Assembly: GCA_946800325.1 (NCBI GenBank)
Contig: OX326958.1
Location: forward strand, 8,442,001 to 8,506,000
Direction: 5' to 3'
Source of the DNA: Luzula sylvatica
Lineage: Eukaryota; Streptophyta; Magnoliopsida; Poales; Juncaceae
DNA length: 64,000 nt
Positions 47,249 through 56,600 of the stretch are shown in pieces; the stretch's first letter is position 1, and every line of letters begins with the position of its first letter. The notes beneath the pieces were generated by a model, which had not been told where the DNA came from, made no database searches, and saw only the letters and a program-made list of their open reading frames with translations. The position numbers and the translations under genes were made by a program.

Positions 47249-47759
47249 TTTTCATGAAGACTTCGAAAATGTGTTGTTGTAATATATGTATAAAATCATT
47301 ATCATATTAATCACACCCCTAATCGAAGAAGAGCTCGGAGATTCGATTCTTTGTTAAGTTCATCATCATCATCATAATAATAATAATAATAATAATAATA
47401 ATAGGGTATTTTATATTATTGTTTTTTATTTCTTTCGATTTGGCAATGAAACTATAATTTAATTTCCTTGTTGAATTGGCTTCATGATTGTGTTGTCCAT
47501 ATGTATTTTATCTTATTTTTTATTCACAAGACATTCGATACTATTTAAAGTTCATCATTCTTTTTATTTCATTTATATTCAAATTCTTGTATTTTGTTAA
47601 TACATTATCCCCCGTGTTTTATAAATCTCAAATTTCAAATATTTGACATGTACTCGAATTCTTATTTTGATATAAAGTTTTCGACCAAATAAAATTATTC
47701 AGATAAAACAAGGACAATAAATTCAAAATAAATATAACTAAATTAGTACATATCTTCCA
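47249..47759. other. 3' flank of 4CL
   Basis: The 3' untranslated region and downstream AT-rich DNA, with (CAT)n/(AAT)n runs at about 47364-47403. No gene seen. Confidence 0.6.
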
Positions 47760-48108
47760 TAAATAATTGTACAAAAACCTATGATTTAATCATACCAAAA
47801 CGAAAAATTAACATAACGAAACGGATCGAGCTTCGCAAACATTATCTTCCTTTTCTCTTTTCGAATCGAGGGCCGAGATCCTCTCAAACACTTTAACAAG
47901 CTGTTCGTTGCACGAATCTCGATGCGTGCACGGTCCACACAAGAGATATATAATGCACGGTCCACACTTTAACGCTTTGAGGAGTTCAAATAACGTGTTT
48001 TTAGATCATTTGTATCGTATCTTTTACTACATAACTTTTCACCAAATTTCACAAACACTAAGTAAGTTTGTTTTTCGATTCAAAACAAGATTTTAACGCT
48101 TTGAGGAG
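47760..48108. repeat. Direct repeat A (left copy), ends in the 124-bp satellite
   Basis: These 349 bases recur at 53280-53628, offset 5520, with only two mismatches that I can see (47911 or 47912 C/A, and AAGTAAG/AAGAAAG near 48062). The first 205 or so bases are unique-looking sequence, and the remainder is about 1.1 units of the 124-bp satellite. It ends exactly where the MULE begins. On the minus strand a frame ends ..FERISALDSKREKEDNVCEA then RSVSLC-stop at 47808, which could be a relic of a coding exon. Confidence 0.9.
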
Positions 48109-48745
48109 CTCACTTTTGCCCCCCGAATTGTTCGAAAAAGTGCAACTGGCCCCCCAAACTCTAATTTTGTTCATTTTGCCCCCTGAACTCTCATTTTTGC
48201 TCGTTTTTGCCCCCTCCATCAGTTAAGTGCACAGTCAGCAGTTAAGTGATGATGTGGCAGTGATGACGTGGCAATTTTTGATGATTTTGTTGATGACGTG
48301 GCAAAATTTATATTATAAAATTACATATCCATTAACCCATTAAAGAAAATCCATTAACCCATTAATCCAATAACCAAATAACCCATTAATCCATTAACCC
48401 TCTCTCTCTCACCAGGACCCTCTTCAAGTTCACGCCATTAAACGAAACCGAGCTTCTCACTCGCCCCCTCTCTCACTCGCCACCTGAACCGTCGCCAAAC
48501 TCTCTCCTCTCCGTCGCCATTAAACCGTCGCCAATCTCTCTCCTCTCCGCCGGTTAGCTCCTCTTTTTTTTTCTTTCTCTTTCTCTTTCTCTTTCTCTTT
48601 CTCTTTCTCTTTCTCGAAAATTTCTGAAATTACTTGTATTTTCTCGGTCTCTTTCTTAATTTTAGTTGGATCATCTCTCTTTCTTAATTTTAGTTGGATC
48701 ATTCACTCGATTTAGTTGATTTGTCCCCAATTTTCTGAAATTAGG
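48107..48745. repeat. MULE left terminal inverted repeat
   Basis: It matches the reverse complement of 52661-53273 almost base for base over the outer 300 bases (CCCCCCGAATTGTTCGAAAA.., GATGATGTGGCAGTGATGAC) and with small indels further in. It contains TTAACCCATTAA-type repeats, a (CTTTCT)n tract at about 48568-48616 and CGCCGG/CCGTCGCC text. The inner half should act as promoter and leader of the plus-strand ORF. Confidence 0.93.
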
Positions 48746-48789
48746 GTTTTTCTGAAATTAGGGTTTCTGAAATTAGGGTTTTGAGTAAT

Positions 48790-49050
48790 TTTCAGCAAAT
48801 TAGGTTTTTTTTCAGCAAATTAGAGTTAATTTCAGGAAAAAAACAGCAAATTAGGGTAAATTTCAGCAAAAAAACAGCAAATTAGGGTAAATTTCAGCAA
48901 AAAAACAGCAAATTAGGGTCAATTTCAGCAAAAAAACAGCAAATTAGGGTCAATTTCAGCAAAAAAAAAACAGCAAATTAGGGTCAATTTCAGCAAAAAA
49001 ACAGCAAATTAGGGTCAATTTCAGCAAAAAAACAGCAAATTAGGGTGTTT
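48790..49050. repeat. 31-bp tandem repeat in the leader of the small MULE ORF
   Basis: Units AATTTCAGCAAAAAAACAGC + AAATTAGGGT(C/A) repeat about seven times, with 31-33 base spacing, ending 27 bases before the ATG at 49077. The text is free of ATG in the plus strand, so it would not block scanning. Confidence 0.85.
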
Positions 49051-49076
49051 TTTGTCCAATTTCAGCAAACTAAGTA

Positions 49077-49397
49077 ATGGGGAAAGAAGGTTTCTATGTT
49101 GTCTTCGTTGGAAAAAGACCCGGAATTTACGAAAGTTGGGCATTGTGCAACGATCAAGTTTGTGGTTTTCCACGGTGCTCATTTAAGAAATTTTCTTCTA
49201 TGAACGAAGCCGAAAATGCTTGGTTCAAGTATACGAATAGAAACGTCGATTCGAAAGTTCAACAAAAAGGCGAAAAAAGCGAAAAAGGCGAAGAAGGCGA
49301 CAAAGGCGAAAAAGGCGAAGAAGCTCATTCAAGATATTTAATGCTTGCTATTATATTGATTTTCATGGTTTTGTTTATGAAATTTGTAATGTTTTAG
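49077..49397 (+). CDS. MULE accessory ORF: RNase-H1-N/viroplasmin-type domain plus C-terminal membrane segment
   Basis: 106 codons. Residues 5-52 (GFYVVFVGKRPGIYESWALC.., QVCGFPRCSFKKFSSMNEAE, NAWFKY) match the short domain found at the N-terminus of RNase H1 and in caulimovirus viroplasmin (pattern FY.V..G..PG.Y..W..C..QV.GFP...FK.F....EA). In RNase H1 this domain binds RNA:DNA hybrids. No catalytic RNase H domain follows. Instead there is a charged KGEK/KGEE spacer (residues 64-82), then HSRYLMLAIILIFMVLFMKF, a hydrophobic segment of about 20 residues near the C-terminus. The gene faces the transposase, as mudrB faces mudrA in MuDR, but is unrelated in sequence as far as I can judge. It may be a captured host domain or a true accessory factor. 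Confidence 0.75.
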   Translation: MGKEGFYVVFVGKRPGIYESWALCNDQVCGFPRCSFKKFSSMNEAENAWFKYTNRNVDSKVQQKGEKSEKGEEGDKGEKGEEAHSRYLMLAIILIFMVLFMKFVMF

Positions 49398-49533
49398 TAA
49401 TGACTTTTTTTTATCGCAAATTTGTAATGTGTAATGCTTTAGTAATGACTTTTTTATCGCAAATTTGTAATGTGTAATGCTTTAGTAATGATTATCGTGA
49501 CTATTTTTATCGCAAATGTTTAATGTTTGTTAA

Positions 49534-49849
49534 TGGGGTGTGTGGGGGAGGGGGGCAGGGCCAGGGGCCTGGGGGGGAGGGGTGGGGTGGGGGACGGGCC
49601 AGGGGCGTGGGGGGGGCGGGGGGCAGGGCCTGGGGCCTGGGGGGGAGGGGTGGGGTGGGGGACGGGCCAGGGGCGTGGGGGGAGGGGTGGGGTGGGGGAC
49701 GTGCCAGGGGCGTGGGGGGCAGGGCCTGGGGCCTGGGGGGAGGGGTGGGGTGGGGGACGTGCCAGGGGCGTGGGGGGCAGGGCCTGGGGCCTGGGGGGAG
49801 GGGTGGGGTGGGGGACGTGCCAGGGGCAGGGCCTGGGGCGTGGTGCTTT
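49534..49849 (+). repeat. G-rich minisatellite between the convergent MULE genes
   Basis: About 315 bases almost without A or T on the plus strand. The core AGGGGTGGGGTGGGGGA occurs at 49578, 49646, 49683, 49741 and 49799 (spacing 68, 37, 58, 58), each followed by CG(G/T)GCCAGGGGC. Many runs of three to eight G should allow G-quadruplexes, and GC skew is extreme. All three plus-strand frames stay open over it, which is a composition artefact. Confidence 0.93.
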
Positions 49850-49869
49850 ATTTATTTTTTTAATTTGTA

Positions 49870-50015
49870 AATTTGTTTTCGTAAATTATCCAAACTACAT
49901 AAATTTATCCAAATTATCCAAACTACATAAATTTATCCAAAATACATAAATTGTCCAAACTACATAAATTTATCCAAAATACATAAATTGTCCAAAATAC
50001 ATAAATTTATCCAAA
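49870..50015. repeat. AT-rich short tandem repeats (catccaaactacataaattta type)
   Basis: The phrases ACATAAATTTATCCAAA and ACATAAATTGTCCAAA alternate about seven times just beyond the transposase stop codon. This is probably part of the 3' untranslated region shared by the convergent genes. Confidence 0.8.
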
Positions 50016-50019
50016 TTAT

Positions 50020-52583
50020 CTAAATTTGATTTGAAGATTGTCCCGTAGAGGGTGGTGTTCGATTTGAAGATTGTCCCGTAGAGGGTGTCCTTGATCTTTG
50101 GGGGGCCTAAATTTTCAACAAATTTTGTCAACATAAATTATGAAAGGAATTTTAAAAAAAAGGTAGATAAGTACCTCATTCTTTTTTTTCGGACAAGTTG
50201 TACGATTATGACCCGTATTACGACAAATTGAACATTTCACTATTTGACCGGTCCTTGACATAGTATTAGTTGGGGGTTTTGGCACTACACCTTGTTCTCG
50301 TCGAGCATGTTTTTTAGGCCGACCGGGCATTCTTCTTTTACTAGGAGGATTTGGAGGATCACAATCCGTTTTGGGCCAATCTTGAATGCCGACAACCGGT
50401 GCCATGAAATTAGAATATGTTTTTTGGTGCATCTCTTTTTTGAAATAATCGGACACATAATTCATCGGTTCATGTCCTTTATTGAAAATAGCACACACCG
50501 CATGAGAGCAAGGGATACCGGTAAGATTCCAAACCTTACAAGTACACTTACGATTTGCTATATCAACCACAAAAGTGTGTTCTTTGATTTCCCCTTTTTG
50601 GTTCGTCACATTTTGCATTACCTCATAACCGTCTTGACCATTCCAAATTAAATGACAATTTCTATTTCGGTTAATGGTTTTGGTCAATTTGGCAAAAATA
50701 TTAGGACAAACATCATGCGAGTATTTGTCACTCTCACTTGCTTGTTTCGCAATTCTAGCCATAACCTTGTGTCTAATCTCCTCTAACATGGTTATAATCG
50801 GTTTATGTCTACAATCTCTAATCCAATTATTGAACGTTTCCGACATATTATTGTCTACGTTTTCACACTTGCAACAATCATTGAAATAAGCTCGACACCA
50901 ATGTTTCGGATCAATCCGTAAAAGATCATTAGTTGCTTCCACCGATATTTCTCTTAAAAGCCCGATATTTTCCAAGTATTGAGGTACCGAATATGACCAA
51001 GCACACAACCAAAATAATTTTCTAAAATTTCCCCCTTTGTGTTTCTTGCTCCAATTGCTATATATGTGCCGCGCACACATCCTATGTTCGGCTTGAGGTA
51101 AAATATGTTCGATTGCTATTTGTAATCCCTTTTGTTGATCGCTAATTAAAACCCATTCATCTCCCGACCTCATTTCCAAGTCTTGCGCCAACAAATTTAG
51201 AAACCAATCCCAATTTTCCCTATTTTCGACACTTACAATAGCCCAAGCAATAGGATACATTTGATCATTAGCATCTCTCCCAATTGCGGCAAGTATCTCG
51301 AACTTGACGGGTCCCTTAGAAAAACATCCATCTAACCCAACAATGTTTCTACAACCACTTAAAAAACCTTTCTTACACGCACCAAAACAAATATACATTC
51401 GTTCAAAACGCGGCACATCTTCCTCGTTGTTTCGCACAACATTGACCCGTATGGTATTATCTTTATCCGATTGGACCAATGCTTGTGCATAATCCCAAAT
51501 TTTCGCATATTCCTCCGTGTAACTTCCTAAATATTTTTTCATTGCCTTCAATTTGCCCCTCCTACATTGGCTCACCGTCACATTTACCCCCATTTCTTGT
51601 CTAATTACGGTTTGCATTTCTATCGATTTCCATCCGGGATGTGATCTAATTCTTTCTTCGTATTTGTTAGCGATAACGGTTGAAGTAACCGATTTACACG
51701 TAAAAGACGGAGCACAATTGTGTTCGGGGTTAAAAGTTTTGACCATAAAACCGTTATTTTTGGTATCTACCGAAGCGTATATAACCCAAGGACAATTAGG
51801 TTTTTTACATTGAGCTCTTATTTTATGTTTCTCGTTTTTTACAAGTTTTATCTCTTTTACATTCTCTATCGCGTATTTTCTAACCGCCGCCCTAAATTCC
51901 GAAGGTCCGGGAAATCTCATTCCAATTTGAAATACGGGTAAATTTACTTCGATTTCCCCATATTCAACATTCAACGGTTGTTCATCATTAAATTCATCAT
52001 CGCTTGAATAAGAAAAATCACTCTCCCCGTTATTTTCTTCTCTTTCAAAACTTTCATCCGACCTTACACGCACATCAACGAATTCCGAATTTGTTTCATC
52101 GATATCCGAATTTTCAATATTATTTAAGTGCTCGATGTATACCTCGATACTTTCTACATTCTCGAAATTAGAAAACATATCGCGAACCGATTCATCGCTA
52201 TGTAGAAATTGTAAAACCCCGCTAAACGGTACCTTATAATGTAACTTTGCAATATCCCGAACCCGTAATTTCTCCCCTACAAGACATTCGAGATAGGTGT
52301 ACGATAGAGAACGAACCAATGAAACATTATAAGTAAGCGGTATATTATATATTTGTCCATCATTATACACCCAATCTATATCTTCAAACACGAATGAACC
52401 ATTATAAAAAACCCTCAAATTACAATCGGTACCTACAAAAAAAAAATGAAATTAGAAAAAAAAAAAAAAAAAAATTTTATTGGACAGGGGCTGGACAGGG
52501 GGGTTCGGTTACAAAAAAAAAAAAAAAAATTTTAAACGACAAAATCGATATAACATACCTATCGACGATGAACCCTCCACCAT
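50020..52583 (-). CDS. MULE transposase (MuDR class)
   Basis: Three exons join in frame on the minus strand: 52583-52559 (MVEGSSSI), 52432-50175 and 50106-50020, giving 789 residues. The main frame has no ATG near its 5' end (it would begin at TTG), so the short first exon, with GT..AG borders and continuous frame, supplies the start. Domains: an N-terminal PB1/ubiquitin-like stretch (about 1-110), an acidic linker, MuDR DNA-binding/zinc region (about 177-250), MULE transposase core (about 370-545) with candidate acidic residues in GLDGCF (Asp 376), ISDQQKG (Asp 440) and MSETFN (Glu 540), a SWIM zinc finger CTCx9CSH (638-652), an AT-hook-like GRPKKHARRE and a CX2CX4HX4C knuckle (742-755). The last exon encodes a duplicated TPSTGQSSN motif. 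No stop or frameshift is seen, so it is probably active or recently so. Intron 1 is rich in long A/T runs. Confidence 0.92.
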
Positions 52584-52660
52584 CAATCGCTGAAAATTCC
52601 CGAAAAAAGCCCTGAAATTGGACAAACCCTAATTTTGTTAAAATAGCTCAAATTAACCAT

Positions 52661-53273
52661 AATTTCAGAAAATTGGCGAAAAAAAAAACTAAATCGAGAG
52701 AAAGAGAGATGATCCAACTAAAATTAAGAAAGAGACCGAGAAAAAACAAGTAATTTCAGAAATTTTCGAGAAAGAGAAAGAGAAAGAGAAAGAGAAAGAG
52801 AAAGAAAAAAAAAGAGGAGCTAACCGGCGGAGAGGAGAGAGATTGGCGACGGTTTAATGGCGACGGAGAGGAGAGAGTTTGGCGACGGTTCAGGTGGCGA
52901 GTGAGAGAGGGGGCGAGTGAGAAGCTCGGTTTCGTTTAATGGCGTGAACTTGAAGAGGGTCCTGGTGAGAGAGAGAAGAAGGTTAATGGATTAATGGGTT
53001 ATTTGGTTATTGGATTAATGGGTTAATGGATTTTCTTTAATGGGTTAATGGATATGTAATTTTATAATATAAATTTTGCCACGTCATCAACAAAATCATC
53101 AAAAATTGCCACGTCATCACTGCCACATCATCACTTAACTGCTGACTGTGCACTTAACTGATGGAGGGGGCAAAAACGAGCAAAAATGAGAGTTCAGGGG
53201 GCAAAATGAACAAAATTAGAGTTTGGGGGGCCAGTTGCACTTTTTCGAACAATTCGGGGGGCAAAAGTGAGCT
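52661..53273. repeat. MULE right terminal inverted repeat
   Basis: The reverse complement of 48107-48745. The transposase start codon lies 78 bases inside its inner edge, so the repeat should hold the transposase promoter. It carries the (GAAAGA)n tract at about 52770-52805 and GTCATCAC/GCCACGTCATC text near 53085-53135. Confidence 0.93.
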
Positions 53274-53279
53274 TTTTTC

Positions 53280-53628
53280 TAAATAATTGTACAAAAACCT
53301 ATGATTTAATCATACCAAAACGAAAAATTAACATAACGAAACGGATCGAGCTTCGCAAACATTATCTTCCTTTTCTCTTTTCGAATCGAGGGCCGAGATC
53401 CTCTCAAACACTTTAACAAGCTGTTCGTTGAACGAATCTCGATGCGTGCACGGTCCACACAAGAGATATATAATGCACGGTCCACACTTTAACGCTTTGA
53501 GGAGTTCAAATAACGTGTTTTTAGATCATTTGTATCGTATCTTTTACTACATAACTTTTCACCAAATTTCACAAACACTAAGAAAGTTTGTTTTTCGATT
53601 CAAAACAAGATTTTAACGCTTTGAGGAG
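53280..53628. repeat. Direct repeat A (right copy), leads into the satellite array
   Basis: The second copy of the 349-bp sequence at 47760-48108, starting seven bases after the MULE end. Its unique-looking part (53280-53485) ends with GCACGGTCCACAC used twice, and the satellite begins at 53487. Confidence 0.9.
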
Positions 53629-56600
53629 TTCAAATCACATGTTTTTAGATCATTTGTATCGTATCTTTTACTACATAACTTTTCACCAAATTTCACAAAC
53701 ACTAAGTAAGTTTGTTTTTCGATTCAAAACAAGATTTTAACGCTTTGAGGAGTTCAAATAACTTGTTTTTAGATCATTTGTATCGTATCTTTTACTACAT
53801 AACTTTTCACCAAATTTGACATACACTAAGTAAGTTTGTTTTTCGATTCAAAACAAGATTTTAACGCTTTGAGGAGTTCAAATAACTTGTTTTTAGATCA
53901 TTTGTATCGTATCTTTTACTACATAACTTTTCAGCAAATTTCACAAACACTAAGTAAGTTTGTTTTTCGATTCAAAACAAGATTTTAACGCTTTGAGGAG
54001 TTCAAATAACTTGTTTTTAGATCATTTGTATCGTATCTTTTACTACATAACTTTTCACCAAATTTCACATACACTAATTAAGTTTGTTTTTCGATTCAAA
54101 ACAAGATTTTAACGCTTTGAGGAGTTCAAATAACGAGTTTTTAGATCAATTGTATCGTATCTTTTACTACATAACTTTTCAGCAAATTTCACAGACACTA
54201 AGTAAGTTTGTTTTTCAATTCAAAACAAGATTTTTTAACGCTTTGAGGAGTTCAAATAACTTGTTTTTAGATCAATTGTATCGTATCTTTTACTACATAA
54301 CTTTTCACCAAATTTCACAAACACTAAGAAAGTTTGTTTTTCGATTCAAAACAAGATTTTAACACTTTCAGGAGTTCAAATAACTTGTTTTTAGATCATT
54401 TGTATCGTATCTTTTACTACATAACTTTTCACCAAATTTCACAAACACTAAGTAAGTTTGTTTTTCGATTCAAAACAAGATTTTAACGCTTTGAGGAGTT
54501 CAAATAACTTGTTTTTTGATCATTTGTATCGTATCTTTTACTACATAACTTATCACCAAATTTCACAAACACTAAGAAAGTTTGTTTTTCGATTCAAAAC
54601 ATGATTTTAACGCTTTGAGGAGTTCGAATAACGTGTTTTTAGATCATTTGTATCGTATCTTTCACTACATAACTTTTCACCAAATTTCACAAACACTAAG
54701 AAAGTTTGTTTTTCGATTCAAAACATGATATTAACGCTTTGAGGAGTTCAAATAACGTGTTTTTAGATCATTTGTATCGTATCTTTTACTACATAACTTT
54801 TCACCAAATTTCACAAACACTAAGTAAGTTTGTTTTTCGATTCAAAACAAGATTTTAACGCTTTGAGGAGTTCAAATCACATGTTTTTAGATCATTTGTA
54901 TCGTATCTTTTACTACATAACTTTTCACCAAATTTCACAAACACTAAGTAAGTTTGTTTTTCGATTCAAAACAAGATTTTAACGCTTTGAGGAGTTCAAA
55001 TAACTTGTTTTTAGATCATTTGTATCGTATCTTTTACTACATAACTTTTCACCAAATTTCACAAACACTAAGAAAGTTTGTTTTTCGATTCAAAACGAGA
55101 TTTTAACGCTTTGAGGAGTTCAAATCACTTGTTTTTAGATCATTTGTATCGTATCTTTTACTACATGACTTTTCAACAAATTTCACACACGCTAAGTAAG
55201 TTTGTTTTTCGATTCAAAAGAAGATTTTAACGCTTTGAGGAGTTCAAATGACTTGTTTTTAGATCATTTGTATCGTATCTTTAACTACGTAACTTTTCAC
55301 TAAATTTCACAAACACTAAGAAAGTTTGTTTTTCGATTCAAAACATGATTTTAACGCTTTGAGGAGTTCAAATAACTTGTTTTTAGATCATTTGTATCGT
55401 ATCTTTTACTACATAACTTTTCAGCAAATTTCACAAACACTAAGAAAGTTTGTTTTTCGATTCAAAACAAGATTTTAACGCTTTGAGGAGTTCAAATAAC
55501 TTGTTTTTAGATCATTTGTATCGTATGTTTTACTTCATAACTTTTCACCAAATTTCACAAACACTAAGTAAGTTTGTTTTTCGATTCAAAACAAGATTTT
55601 AACGCTTTGAGGAGTTCAAATAACGTGTTTTTAGATCAATTGTATCGTATCTTTTACTACATAACTTTTCAGCAAATTTCACAAACACTAAGTAAGTTTG
55701 TTTTTCGATTCAAAACAAGATTTTAACGCTTTGAGGAGTTCAAATAACGTGTTTTTAGATCAATTGTATCGTATCTTTTACTACATAACTTTTCAGCAAA
55801 TTTCACAAACACTAAGTAAGTTTGTTTTTCGATTCAAAACAAGATTTTAACATTTTCAGGAGTTCAAATAACTTGTTTTTAGATCATTTGTATCGTATCT
55901 TTTACTACATAACTTTTCACCAAATTTCACAAACACTAAGTAAGTTTGTTTTTCGATTCAAAACAAGATTTTAACGCTTTGAGGAGTTCAAATAACTTGT
56001 TTTTTGATCATTTGTATCGTATCTTTTACTACATAACTTATCACCAAATTTCACAAACACTAAGTAAGTTTGTTTTTCGATTCAAAACATGATTTTAAGG
56101 CTTTGAGGAGTTCAAATAACGTGTTTTTAGATCATTTGTATCGTATCTTTTACTACATAACTTTTCACCAAATTTCACAAACACTAAGAAAGTTTGTTTT
56201 TCGATTCAAAACATGATTTTAACGCTTTGAGGAGTTCAAATAACGTGTTTTTAGATCATTTGTATCGTATCTTTTACTACATAACTTTTCACCAAATTTC
56301 ACAAACACTAAGTAAGTTTGTTTTTCGATTCAAAACAAGATTTTAACGCTTTGAGGAGTTCAAATAACTTGTTTTTAGATCATTTGTACCGTATCTTTTA
56401 CTACATAACTTTTCACCAAATTTCACAAACACTAAGAAAGTTTGTTTTTCGATTCAAAACAAGATTTTAACGCTTTGAGGAGTTCAAATAACGTGTTTTT
56501 AGAACATTTAAATCGTATCTTTTACTACATAATTTTTCACCAAATTTCACAAACACTAAGAAAGTTTGTTTTTCGATTCAAAACGAGATTTTAACGCTTT

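Larger units (their letters stand above)
48107..53273. mobile_element. Mutator-like element (MULE), apparently complete, 5167 bp
   Basis: The two ends are inverted repeats of about 0.6 kb beginning AGCTCACTTTTGCCCCCC. Inside are two convergent genes: a MuDR-class transposase (52583-50020, minus) and a small hybrid-binding-domain ORF (49077-49397, plus), each starting near one terminal repeat. Maize MuDR has the same plan (mudrA and mudrB convergent, promoters in the terminal repeats). No frame damage is visible in the transposase, so it may be autonomous. The expected 9-bp target duplication is absent at these borders (left TTTGAGG, right TTTTTCT), and instead a 349-bp direct repeat flanks it. 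Confidence 0.92.

Noticed and set aside
48840..49045. Possible interstitial telomere repeat (TTAGGG text)
   Set aside because: The plant telomere unit is TTTAGGG in tandem. Here TTAGGG occurs only once per 31-bp unit, inside a different repeat.
49523..49949. Gly/Ala/Arg/Trp-rich open frames in all three plus frames
   Set aside because: They are the G-rich minisatellite read in every frame; stops are absent because of composition, not selection.
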